Source: JAFNGF01 sp964567045 (GTDB lineage Bacteria; Planctomycetota; Phycisphaerae; Sedimentisphaerales; Anaerobacaceae). Taken from it: DNA of 27,323 nucleotides. The translations under genes and the position numbers were made by a program. Of the stretch, positions 13,061-21,300 are shown piece by piece. Every line of letters starts with the position of its first letter. The stretch's first letter is position 1. The DNA lies in NCBI GenBank assembly GCA_964567045.1, contig CAZMLE010000050.1:1-27323 (forward strand). Direction: 5' to 3'. Under the pieces are notes generated by a model. It had not been told where the DNA came from. It did no database searches and was given only the letters and a program-made list of their open reading frames with translations.

Positions 13061-13858
13061 ATGGAGCAAGACGGCCAAAATATTGAGAATCAAAAACCTG
13101 CCCGCCCTACTTCTGGCGGGCCGACCCCGTGGGGTTTTTGGGCCACCATTGGATTTTCGCTGGTTATCGGTGTAATTTACATCTTAATCCAGACAATCGT
13201 GGTGGTCGCATTTATCGTGGCTGCGAAACTGCGGGACGCCAACTTCGATTTTGACAGGATTGTTGACAGCATAGAATCAAACGGTTTTTGCCTGGCGGTG
13301 GCAACTTGCGTATCTAATCCATTTGTAGTCGCCTTGACGCTGCTGTTCGCCAAGATTCGCAAGCAGATCACCGTTAGGCAATACTTATGTCTGCACCGGG
13401 TCGGGTGGAAAGAGCTCGGCAAATGGTCGCTGGTTGTTATGCTATTTGTGATATGTCACGATACTCTAATTTTCCTGCTGGGTCGGCCGATTGTGCCAGA
13501 GTTTATGCTCGCCGCGTACAAGACCGCGTATTCTGTACCTTTGCTCTTGCTGGCTTTGATGGTGATGGCGCCCGTGTCGGAGGAAGTATTTTTTCGCGGC
13601 TTCTTATTCAAAGGCATCGAGAGTTCAAAGCTGGGACCGCCCGGAGCAATAATCATAACCGCGCTAGCCTGGTCGGTTATGCACCTTCAATATAATATCT
13701 ACGGCATAGCCGGGCTTTTTGTGGGTGGCCTGCTGCTGGGGTTTGCCCGGCTTAGAAGCAACTCCATCTATCCGCCTATCGTCATGCACGCGCTACAGAA
13801 CCTAATTGCGACCATCGAGGTTGCAGTTGTCTTAAGGATGTCCGGCAGCGGTTGCTAA
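13061..13858 (+). CDS. CPBP-family intramembrane metalloprotease
   Basis: A 265-residue protein with about seven hydrophobic helices. It has the CPBP (Abi/Rce1-like) motifs in order: EExxxR in SEEVFFRG (E174, E175, R179), a histidine in WSVMHLQYN (H208), and H-x3-N in HALQN (H243, N247). All catalytic positions are intact, so an active membrane glutamic/metalloprotease is likely; the substrate is unknown. The cytoplasmic N-terminal tail (ARPTSGGPTPWG) is encoded by a palindromic element at 13100-13121. The ATG at 13061 is preceded by GGAG about 10 nt upstream. It is divergent from the WYL regulator and separated from pckG by 189 bp containing a new promoter. Confidence 0.88.
   Translation: MEQDGQNIENQKPARPTSGGPTPWGFWATIGFSLVIGVIYILIQTIVVVAFIVAAKLRDANFDFDRIVDSIESNGFCLAVATCVSNPFVVALTLLFAKIRKQITVRQYLCLHRVGWKELGKWSLVVMLFVICHDTLIFLLGRPIVPEFMLAAYKTAYSVPLLLLALMVMAPVSEEVFFRGFLFKGIESSKLGPPGAIIITALAWSVMHLQYNIYGIAGLFVGGLLLGFARLRSNSIYPPIVMHALQNLIATIEVAVVLRMSGSGC
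13100..13121. repeat. CCGCC-family palindrome inside the CPBP gene, copy 5
   Basis: GCCCGCCCTACTTCTGGCGGGC lies in frame near the 5' end and encodes ARPTSGG in the N-terminal cytoplasmic tail. The flanks (CCTG and CCGA) do not match. Confidence 0.75.
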
Positions 13859-13882
13859 CGCTCCGTTGAATGCTAATTGCGG

Positions 13883-13911
13883 TTGACTTCGCCGGGCCAG
13901 GCAGTTAGAAT
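13883..13911 (+). promoter_or_regulatory. Promoter of the pckG-led operon
   Basis: TTGACT (13883-13888), a 17-nt spacer and TAGAAT (13906-13911) form a strong sigma-70-like promoter. Transcription would start near 13918, giving a structured leader of about 130 nt before the GTG at 14048. Confidence 0.6.
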
Positions 13912-13938
13912 CCTGCGGCTTTTTAGAAACCCCGCGTG

Positions 13939-13962
13939 AGGGACCCCGCTTCGCGGGAACCC
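13939..13962. repeat. GGGTTCCCGC-family element in the pckG leader
   Basis: The copy begins AGGGACCCCGC and ends GCGGGAACCC, the reverse orientation of the family. It sits in the predicted 5' leader of pckG and would form a stable hairpin. Confidence 0.65.
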
Positions 13963-13970
13963 AAACACGG

Positions 13971-14003
13971 GGCTAAATATTTAGCCTGCGGTTTTACCGC
14001 AGG
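13971..14003 (+). promoter_or_regulatory. Two adjacent palindromes in the pckG leader
   Basis: GGCTAAATATTTAGCC (13971-13986) is a perfect 16-bp palindrome. It overlaps by two bases a hairpin with CCTGCGGT (13985-13992) paired to ACCGCAGG (13996-14003) around a 3-nt loop. Both lie 30-75 nt before the ribosome-binding site. They could be an operator, a structured mRNA leader or another dispersed element. I do not recognise a riboswitch. Confidence 0.5.
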
Positions 14004-14047
14004 TTTGCGTTGCTTTTCGGTATTAACTTAATAGGAGGATAAGAACC

Positions 14048-15814
14048 GTGACCACACCGCTTGAGAAATGGATTGAGCAGCAGGCGGCACTTACCAAGCC
14101 GGATAGGATCCATTGGTGCGACGGCTCAGAACAGGAGGCGCATCGGCTCATCGAGATAGGCTTGAATCGGGAGAAAATTGAGCAGCACAACGTTTTCTAC
14201 GAGCTCAGTCACAAAAATTGGCCCAATTCCTATCTGCACAGGAGTCACCCAACTGATGTCGCCCGAACCGAGCAATTGACTTTTGTATGCCAGGCTGACA
14301 AAGAGACGTCCGGCCCGAACAATAACTGGATGGAGCCAAAACAGGCGAAGGAAAAACTTGCCAAACTAACCGATGGCTGTATGCGCGGCAGAACTATGTA
14401 TGTCCTGCCTTATATGATGGGACATCCTGATTCGCCTTATGCCAAGGCTTGTGTGCAGGTTACCGATGTCAGCTACGTAGCCGTCAGTATGAGAATAATG
14501 ACCAGAATGGGACAAAAAGTCCTCGAAAAAATCGGGAAACGCGACGACTTTGTAAGAGGAATCCATTCCGTGGGCGATTTCGACGTGAACAGGCGTTTCA
14601 TTATGCACTTTCCTGACGAAAATCTTGTCTGGAGCATAGGCTCAGGCTACGGCGGAAATGCCCTGTTGGGCAAGAAGTGCTTTTCTTTGAGAATCGCGTC
14701 CTGGCTGGGTTTCAAAGAAGGATGGCTTGCAGAGCACATGGTCATTATGGGCATCGAGGACCCGCAAGGTAATGTGCACTACATTGCCGCTGCTTTTCCA
14801 AGCGCCTGCGGCAAAACAAATCTGGCAATGCTCCAGTCAACACTGCCTGGCTATAAAGTATGGACGTTGGGCGATGATATTGCCTGGCTAAACATCGGGC
14901 CGGATGGCAGGTTGTATGCGATCAATCCGGAGGTTGGTCTTTTTGGGGTGGCGCCGGGGACATCTATGAAGACTAACCCCAATATGGTGCGGACGCTAAA
15001 AGCCGCCGGCTTCTATCCGACTCTCTTTACCAATGCAGCTCTCGATGTTGATGCGAATGAGCCGTGGTGGGAGGGAATGGATGGCCCGGTGCCTAAGAAT
15101 ATAGTTGACTGGCAGGGCAAATCCTGGAACAGCTCGCTGGACACCAAAGCGGCACATCCTAATTCCCGCTTTACTGTATCCATATATAATTCGCCCACGC
15201 TCTCGGAGGAATTCGACAATCCCAACGGTGTGCCAATCTCAGCGATACTTTTAGGGGGCAGGAGAACACAACTGATACCTCTGGTCACGGAGGCATTTGA
15301 TTGGCAGCATGGCGTATTCCTGGGCGCGAGAACCGGCTCCGAGACTACCGCTGCCGCTGCCCATCAGGTAGGAGTGCTGCGAAGAGAGCCGATGGCCATG
15401 ACTCCTTTTTGCGGCTACAATATGGGCGACTATTTCGGGCACTGGCTGAGCATCGGCAGGAAACTGACCCAGCCGCCGAAGATATTCTCAGTGAACTGGT
15501 TCAGGGTAGACGACGATGGCAGGTTCATCTGGCCCGGGTTCGGCGAAAATATCAGGGTCCTGAAATGGATAATAGACAGGGTAAATGGCCGAGTCGGCGC
15601 ACAGCAGACGCCCGTCGGGCTAATTCCGCACATAAAAGATTTAGAACTTGAAGGGCTAAATATCGCTAAAGGAAACTTGGAGAAGCTGTTTGAAATTGAC
15701 CCGCAGGCCTGGCAGGCGGAATTGCAGGATATAGAGACATTTTTTAGCCAATTTGGCCGGCACATGCCTTCAGAGATTTGGCAGGAATATGAGTCATTGG
15801 CTAACTCGGTTTGA
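14048..15814 (+). CDS. pckG: Phosphoenolpyruvate carboxykinase (GTP)
   Basis: Converts oxaloacetate and GTP to PEP, CO2 and GDP, the entry step of gluconeogenesis. It can also run in reverse. The 588-residue length fits the GTP class. The P-loop PSACGKTNLA (251-260) contains the family's reactive cysteine (C254), followed by the metal-binding GDDIAWL (275-281). YGGNALLGKKCFSLRIAS (201-218) and FGVAPGTSMKTNPN are also family hallmarks. The GTG start is fixed by AGGAGG at 14033-14038, 9 nt upstream. It is the first gene of a run of eight plus-strand genes with short gaps, and the next start is 19 bp after its stop, so it is probably co-expressed with the sugar-related genes downstream. Confidence 0.96.
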   Translation: MTTPLEKWIEQQAALTKPDRIHWCDGSEQEAHRLIEIGLNREKIEQHNVFYELSHKNWPNSYLHRSHPTDVARTEQLTFVCQADKETSGPNNNWMEPKQAKEKLAKLTDGCMRGRTMYVLPYMMGHPDSPYAKACVQVTDVSYVAVSMRIMTRMGQKVLEKIGKRDDFVRGIHSVGDFDVNRRFIMHFPDENLVWSIGSGYGGNALLGKKCFSLRIASWLGFKEGWLAEHMVIMGIEDPQGNVHYIAAAFPSACGKTNLAMLQSTLPGYKVWTLGDDIAWLNIGPDGRLYAINPEVGLFGVAPGTSMKTNPNMVRTLKAAGFYPTLFTNAALDVDANEPWWEGMDGPVPKNIVDWQGKSWNSSLDTKAAHPNSRFTVSIYNSPTLSEEFDNPNGVPISAILLGGRRTQLIPLVTEAFDWQHGVFLGARTGSETTAAAAHQVGVLRREPMAMTPFCGYNMGDYFGHWLSIGRKLTQPPKIFSVNWFRVDDDGRFIWPGFGENIRVLKWIIDRVNGRVGAQQTPVGLIPHIKDLELEGLNIAKGNLEKLFEIDPQAWQAELQDIETFFSQFGRHMPSEIWQEYESLANSV

Positions 15815-15833
15815 TTGCTAAAAAGGAGCATTT

Positions 15834-17417
15834 ATGCAGTTAGGAAAAACTATGCAGCGGAGAAACCACATATTTTTGTCATTTGCTGCTATTATTTCTA
15901 TCCTACTGATTACTCCAGGTGGGATTGTTAAAGCAAAATTGAATAGTGACCGAATTGAACGTTGGGGGATTTTGGAGTTGTCGCTGAATGGACCCTCTGG
16001 CGGTAATCCTTTTGTAGAGGTAAAGCTGAGCGGCGAATTTGAGCAAAACGGCCGCATCTTCAGCCCTGAGGGATTCTATGATGGAAACGGCATCTATCGC
16101 ATACGCTTTATGCCGGACGCACCGGGCGAATGGACATACGTTACAAGAAGCAACCGCAGAGAACTCGATGGCAAAAAAGGAAAGTTTACCTGCGTAAAAC
16201 TATCACAGAGCAATCATGGCCCTGTCGGCGTGTGCAAAACCTGGCACTTTGCCTACGCCGACGGCACACCTTATTTTCAAATCGGCACGACCTGCTACGC
16301 GTGGGTGCACCAGGGAAATGCCCTGGAGGAACAGACGCTTAAGACACTCCGGCATGCACCTTTTAACAAGATGCGGATGTGCGTCTTTCCGAAAGACTAC
16401 GTCTACAACAGAAACGAGCCGGAGCACTACCCATTTGAGGGCAAACCGCTCAAAGACTGGGACTACGCCAGATTTAATCCTGAATTCTGGCGGCGCCTCG
16501 AGAAGCGTGTCGGCGATTTGCGGGATCTGGGCATCGAAGCGGACATTATCCTCTTTCATCCATACGACCGCTGGGGCTTTGCTGATATGGGGCTAAAAAC
16601 GGATGAATTTTATCTGCGTTACATTGTCGCTCGGCTTGCTGCCTATCGCAACGTATGGTGGTCCTTTGCCAACGAATACGATTTGATGAAGTCCAAGACT
16701 ATGGCCGATTGGGACCGCTTCTTTCAAATCGTACAGAAGTACGATCCATACCAGCATCTTCGCGGGATTCACAACTGCCGCGGTTTTTACGACCACTCCA
16801 AACCCTGGGTTACTCACGCCAGTATTCAAAGCTCGGACCTGGACAAAGGCAGGCAGTGGCGAGAAGAATACAAAAAGCCCGTTGTATTCGACGAATGCAA
16901 ATACGAAGGCAACATCCCGCAGGGCTGGGGCAACATCACCGCCCAGGAGTTAACTCATCGATTCTGGCTGGGCACTATCAGCGGTTGTTATGTCGGACAC
17001 GGCGAAACTTACAAACACCCAAAAGATATTCTATGGTGGTCAAAAGGCGGCCTGTTGCACGGGGACAGTCCAGCAAGGATAGCGTTTTTGAAAAAAGTCA
17101 TGGAAGGCACGCCGTTTACCGATATGATACCGGCTGAGCTCTCCAGCGGTAACCACGTCCTTTCCAAAACTGGAGAAATTTATTTCGTCTATTTCACCAA
17201 CACAACAAGAGTTACCTTAGAGCTTGCGGGGCCCGGTCCCTACAAGGTCGACCGTATTGACACATGGGATATGACTGTCACACCGATGGCAAGCACCGAG
17301 CCTGGCACGTTTAGCTTTACCTCACCTAAGGCCAACTACCTGCTCCGTCTATCGGTTTATGCCCTCGGCGAAAAACGCGAACACAAGGAAAAGGCTCCAC
17401 AGGGTTCTGATTTTTGA
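15834..17417 (+). CDS. Secreted DUF5060/DUF4038 glycosidase-like protein (second copy)
   Basis: A 527-residue exported protein with a signal peptide of about 34 residues (RRNHIFLSFAAIISILLITPG, cut near VKA-K). A DUF5060 beta-sandwich (about 38-125; PSGGNPFVEVKL, IRFMPDAPGEWTY) is followed by a TIM-barrel DUF4038/apiosidase-like domain (about 130-430). Likely catalytic acids are E281 in SFANEYDL and E354 in VFDECKYEG. A C-terminal beta domain (about 440-515) ends the protein. It is a shorter paralog of 8020-9819 and has none of that gene's palindromic insertions. AAGGAG lies 6 nt before the ATG. Its place in the operon suggests that it releases the sugar handled by the downstream genes; the linkage it cleaves is unknown. 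Confidence 0.87.
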   Translation: MQLGKTMQRRNHIFLSFAAIISILLITPGGIVKAKLNSDRIERWGILELSLNGPSGGNPFVEVKLSGEFEQNGRIFSPEGFYDGNGIYRIRFMPDAPGEWTYVTRSNRRELDGKKGKFTCVKLSQSNHGPVGVCKTWHFAYADGTPYFQIGTTCYAWVHQGNALEEQTLKTLRHAPFNKMRMCVFPKDYVYNRNEPEHYPFEGKPLKDWDYARFNPEFWRRLEKRVGDLRDLGIEADIILFHPYDRWGFADMGLKTDEFYLRYIVARLAAYRNVWWSFANEYDLMKSKTMADWDRFFQIVQKYDPYQHLRGIHNCRGFYDHSKPWVTHASIQSSDLDKGRQWREEYKKPVVFDECKYEGNIPQGWGNITAQELTHRFWLGTISGCYVGHGETYKHPKDILWWSKGGLLHGDSPARIAFLKKVMEGTPFTDMIPAELSSGNHVLSKTGEIYFVYFTNTTRVTLELAGPGPYKVDRIDTWDMTVTPMASTEPGTFSFTSPKANYLLRLSVYALGEKREHKEKAPQGSDF

Positions 17418-17446
17418 AACCTGAATCTTCGGCAAGGAAACTGTAT

Positions 17447-18640
17447 ATGAAAAAGAAAACAATTCGCACGGGAATTATAGGTGCGGGATTTGCCGCAAGA
17501 TTTCACTTTGAGTGCATCAACAGGGTCGCAGGCACCGATGTGGAGGTCGAAGGCGTCTACGCCATAGATACCGAGCAGGCAAAATGCTACGCCAAAGAGC
17601 GGGACATTCGCTGCTACGACAGTCTGGAGAAGCTCATCGACAAGGTCGACGTGATTCACGTCTGCACGCCGCCGGTTGTTCACGAGCAGATCGCAGTAGC
17701 GGCACTTAAAAAGGACAAGTTTGCCATCGTGGAAAAACCGCTCACCGGATACTTCGGCGACGGCTCAAAAGACTTTAACGGCGACACCTTCCCTAAACAG
17801 CAGGCTCTCGATCAGGCCCTATCGAGCGTCAAACGGATGCTGCAGGCCGAGAAAAAAAGCAAGGGCAAGATTCTTTACGCTGAGAACTGGGTTTATGCCC
17901 CTTCAATACAGAAGGAGCGAGAAATCATAGAGAAGACCGGCGCACAAATCCTCTGGCTGCACGGCGAGGAGGCGCATAGTGGTTCGCACGCAGCCACATA
18001 CGGATTCTGGAAGTTCTCAGGCGGCGGCTCGATGATCGGTAAGGGCTGCCATCCGCTGACGGCGGCGCTTTATCTTAAGCGAGTGGAAGGGACCACGCGA
18101 AATGGCAAGCCGATCCGCCCCAAGGCCGTATCCGCACGCACGCATGCCCTGACCAGGCTAAAGACGTTCCAAGACAAAGGACATCTGCGGGCCGACTACC
18201 ACGACATCGAAGATTTCTCCGTAATGCACGTTGTTTTTGACGACGGCACGATTGCGGATATATTCGCCTCCGATATTATCCTGGGCGGCGTCCACAACTG
18301 GCTTGAAATCGCCGCGAATAACCACCGGACTATCTGCCATATTAACCCAAGTGCGGCAATGCAGACATACAATCCGGTGCACGAATACTTCCAGGATGTC
18401 TATGTGGTGGAAAAGATCGGCACGAAACAGGGCTGGTCAAACCCGTCGCCGGACGAGGACTGGTTCACCGGCTATCCCCAGGAAATGGAGGCGTTCTACC
18501 GGACCATAGCCTACGGCGAGCCCTTTGAAAGCAGCAGCAACCTGGCGGCGGATTGCATCTCGACAATATACAGCGCGTACGTCTCGGCTGAAAAATTAGG
18601 AGCCGAAGTTGCCATCCCGCTCGTGAGGCCTGAAGCGTAG
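17447..18640 (+). CDS. Gfo/Idh/MocA family oxidoreductase
   Basis: A 397-residue NAD(P)-dependent sugar or polyol dehydrogenase-like enzyme. The Rossmann fold has GIIGAGFAARFH (9-20), and the family's conserved EKP is at 96-98 (AIVEKPLTG). A C-terminal alpha/beta domain carries HGEEAHSGSHAATYGFWKFSGGGSMIGKGCHPL, the likely substrate pocket. No signal peptide is present, so it is cytoplasmic. The ATG at 17447 is preferred over TTG at 17414 because AAGGA lies 7 nt upstream and the Rossmann motif then begins at the usual distance. The gap to the preceding stop is 29 bp. The substrate is unknown, but the context suggests the sugar released by the preceding enzyme. Confidence 0.88.
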   Translation: MKKKTIRTGIIGAGFAARFHFECINRVAGTDVEVEGVYAIDTEQAKCYAKERDIRCYDSLEKLIDKVDVIHVCTPPVVHEQIAVAALKKDKFAIVEKPLTGYFGDGSKDFNGDTFPKQQALDQALSSVKRMLQAEKKSKGKILYAENWVYAPSIQKEREIIEKTGAQILWLHGEEAHSGSHAATYGFWKFSGGGSMIGKGCHPLTAALYLKRVEGTTRNGKPIRPKAVSARTHALTRLKTFQDKGHLRADYHDIEDFSVMHVVFDDGTIADIFASDIILGGVHNWLEIAANNHRTICHINPSAAMQTYNPVHEYFQDVYVVEKIGTKQGWSNPSPDEDWFTGYPQEMEAFYRTIAYGEPFESSSNLAADCISTIYSAYVSAEKLGAEVAIPLVRPEA

Positions 18641-18693
18641 TTCGGTGCTCCTGTCCCAGGACACGAGCGACGAGCTACGAACAAGGAGTGCGC

Positions 18694-20355
18694 ATGACGT
18701 TTCTTGGCCTGCACTATACAATCTGGATCATATTGGCGATATATTTTGCCGGAATGCTGCTTTTGGGCTGGTGGAGCAAGCATGGCATCCACAACCAGGA
18801 AGGCTATCTGCTCGGCAATCGACAGTTCGGCTGGCCAATGATGGTAATGCACGCCTTCGGCGCCGGCACTCATCCCGGCAACGTGGCGGGAGTGATAAGC
18901 GAGTCCGTCGTAAGCGGAGCATCCGGCATCTGGGTCTCCTGGATGTGGCTATTCGGGACCCCTTTTTACTGGATTATTGCGCCGATAGTTCGGCGGATGC
19001 GATGCCTGACGCTGGCGGATTTTTTCGAGCAGCGTTTTGGAAAGCCTGCCAGCGTGCTCTACATAATCGTGGCCTCTGTCGGAATGATCGTTTTCCTGGC
19101 AGGCGTCTTGCTTGCCACCACACGCACGGTACAGGGCATGATGGGCGTGACCGCAGGTCAGCAAAGTGAAGCCTGGTTCTTTGGCATTCTGCTGGTGATG
19201 ACGGCGGTGTTCATAATCTACAGCTACTGGGGCGGGATAATCGCCGCGATCCGTACCGACATGATTCAGGGCCTGATGATTATCGCTCTATCGTTTATTG
19301 CTATTCCGGCGGCCCTTGGTTTGAAGGAAGTGGGTGGCCTGGCTGGTATGCGCGCCACATTGGCAGGACAAAACGCAGACTATTTAAGTTTGTTTGACCC
19401 AAAAGGCTTTAGCTTGCTGACAGTGCTTTTGTTGTCCGTAAACGCACCGTTGACGGCACTTGCTTTTCCACACCTAATCTCGGTGTGCGGGGCGGGCCGA
19501 ACTGAATGGGAGGGACGAGTCGGATTCACGTACGGCAACATTCTTAAGCGGGTCTGCACAATCGGCTGGGCGGTGCTGGGATTATGCTGGCTGGTGTATC
19601 TGCTAAATTCTGGTTCGACGATACACAGAGACACCGCGTTCGGCGATTCAATTCGCCGGTTGCTGCCGCCTGTGCTTCAGGGCGTGATGCTTGCGTGTGT
19701 GATGGCGGCTGCCATGTCCTCCGGCGATGCGGTCCAGGTCACCGTGGCAGGACTGTTCTCTCAGAATTTCTATCGCGCGTACCTTGATCCCGAGGCCGAC
19801 CAGAAACGGCTGGTACACGTAACCCGCATAGTGGGAGTTGTCGTGGCGCTTTTGTCGCTTGTGGGCGCAATCCTAATGCGCAGCAACCTGGTCAGGGCAA
19901 TCCTCGACTATTTCAATATCCTCAGCCTCGTGGGCATTTCTGCTGCAATGGGAATTCTCTGGCGGCGAATGAATACAACCGGCATGTTTTGCAGCACAAT
20001 CCTGGCTGTGGCCAGCTTCATCATGACCCGATACGTGCTCGACTGCTCTCGCGACATCACCATTGGCGTGCCGATGATTGCGGGTGTTGCCGCCGGCATG
20101 GTCGGTAGTTTCCTGACCAAACCGCCAAAACCGGAGACGATTGAAGCATTCTTCAAGAAGATTTATGTCCCCATCGGCCAGGAAGCCAGACTCGATTTGC
20201 CTCTTGATGAAGCTGTGCCCCAATCCAGGCGATGGCTTACGGCCGGCGGGCTTTTTATCGTCAAGCCGTCACGCCAGTCCTGGATCGGTTTCGCCGTCAC
20301 ACTGGGAATCTGTCTTGGCTGTGTCTTAGCGATGGTGGCAATACTACATCTGTAA
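18694..20355 (+). CDS. Sodium:solute symporter (SSS family)
   Basis: A 553-residue membrane protein with about 13 hydrophobic segments. It has the SSS pattern: FLLGNRQFGWPMMVMHAFGAG-type TM1-TM2 region (YLLGNRQFGW), LTLADFFEQRFGK, and AAAMSSGDAVQVTVAGLFSQNFYR, where paired serines contribute to the Na2 site in this family. It probably imports a small solute with Na+. The ATG at 18694 has AAGGAG 6 nt upstream; an in-frame GTG two codons earlier overlaps that site. Position in the operon points to uptake of the sugar or sugar acid processed by the flanking dehydrogenases. Confidence 0.9.
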   Translation: MTFLGLHYTIWIILAIYFAGMLLLGWWSKHGIHNQEGYLLGNRQFGWPMMVMHAFGAGTHPGNVAGVISESVVSGASGIWVSWMWLFGTPFYWIIAPIVRRMRCLTLADFFEQRFGKPASVLYIIVASVGMIVFLAGVLLATTRTVQGMMGVTAGQQSEAWFFGILLVMTAVFIIYSYWGGIIAAIRTDMIQGLMIIALSFIAIPAALGLKEVGGLAGMRATLAGQNADYLSLFDPKGFSLLTVLLLSVNAPLTALAFPHLISVCGAGRTEWEGRVGFTYGNILKRVCTIGWAVLGLCWLVYLLNSGSTIHRDTAFGDSIRRLLPPVLQGVMLACVMAAAMSSGDAVQVTVAGLFSQNFYRAYLDPEADQKRLVHVTRIVGVVVALLSLVGAILMRSNLVRAILDYFNILSLVGISAAMGILWRRMNTTGMFCSTILAVASFIMTRYVLDCSRDITIGVPMIAGVAAGMVGSFLTKPPKPETIEAFFKKIYVPIGQEARLDLPLDEAVPQSRRWLTAGGLFIVKPSRQSWIGFAVTLGICLGCVLAMVAILHL

Positions 20356-20391
20356 GTCGATCCGGCGTGCGCGATAGATAAAGGCATAAGC

Positions 20392-21270
20392 ATGGTAAAT
20401 AGGATTGGCCTTGTCGGCGTTGGGCTTGTCGGGACGGCAATTGCCGAGCGTTTGTTTGCCAAGGGCTTCAATGTTGTCGGCTTCGATGTCGATTCAGCAA
20501 AACGCGAGCACCTGGCGCAATTGGGCGGCAATGCTGTTGGCAGCCCTGCAGAAGTTGCCCAGCAAGCTAACAGGATTGTCCTTTCGTTGCCGGATACACA
20601 GATCGTCCGAGAGGTTGTAGAAGGTCCAGACGGACTTCTGCAAGCAAAAACGCCGCCAAGCTATATCGTTGATACAACGACCGGTGATCCGGATGAAACG
20701 GTAGCGCTGGCGCTGCGCCTTGCGGACCGGGGAGTTTATTTCCTGGACGCCGCCATCTCCGGTTCCAGCCGGCAGATAAGGAACCGTCGGGCAGTCTTTA
20801 TAGTCGGCGGTGACAGAACGGCGTTTGAGGCGTGCGCTGATATTTTCGAGGCGATTACAGAAAAGGTATTTTATCTGGGCCCATCCGGCAGTGGCTCCAA
20901 GGCAAAGCTGGCGAGCAACCTTATCCTTGGATTGAACCGCCTGGCTCTGGCTGAAGGACTCGTCTTTGCCGGCAAACTGGGTCTCGATCTGCAGACCTTT
21001 CTGGAGCTTCTCAAAGTCACGCCTGCCTATTCTGCTGCCATGGACAGCAAGGGCAAAAAAATGCTCAGCCGTGATTTCACGCCGGAGGCCAGAATTCGCC
21101 AGCACTACAAAGACGTGTCACTCATCCTGAAATATGCGGAAAAAGCCAGCCAGGAGCTGCCATTGTCGAGGGTGCACCTGGATATATTAGAAAACGCGAT
21201 GGCGGCAGGCGACGGAGAAATGGATAACTCGGCGATTATCCGCGAGACCGAACGGAGACGCAAGTTATAG
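20392..21270 (+). CDS. Beta-hydroxyacid dehydrogenase family (3-hydroxyisobutyrate/tartronate semialdehyde reductase-like)
   Basis: A 292-residue cytoplasmic NAD(P)-dependent dehydrogenase. The N-terminal Rossmann motif is GVGLVG (G9, G11, G14). The substrate-binding loop reads DAAISGSS (119-126) where most members have DAPVSGG. The catalytic segment GSGSKAKLASN gives K172 and N176. The C-terminal helical domain is complete and ends near the family's usual length. Family members oxidise or reduce short hydroxyacids such as 3-hydroxyisobutyrate, tartronate semialdehyde and L-threonate-type compounds. Which one applies here is not determined. The ribosome-binding site (AAAGG) is modest, and the gap to the symporter is 36 bp. 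Confidence 0.88.
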   Translation: MVNRIGLVGVGLVGTAIAERLFAKGFNVVGFDVDSAKREHLAQLGGNAVGSPAEVAQQANRIVLSLPDTQIVREVVEGPDGLLQAKTPPSYIVDTTTGDPDETVALALRLADRGVYFLDAAISGSSRQIRNRRAVFIVGGDRTAFEACADIFEAITEKVFYLGPSGSGSKAKLASNLILGLNRLALAEGLVFAGKLGLDLQTFLELLKVTPAYSAAMDSKGKKMLSRDFTPEARIRQHYKDVSLILKYAEKASQELPLSRVHLDILENAMAAGDGEMDNSAIIRETERRRKL

Positions 21271-21300
21271 CGTTGCATAAATGAAAGGAACAAAGACAAA

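Noticed and set aside
17414..17446. TTG start for the Gfo/Idh/MocA gene overlapping the previous stop
   Set aside because: The ATG at 17447 has a spaced AAGGA and places the Rossmann motif at the normal distance from the N-terminus.
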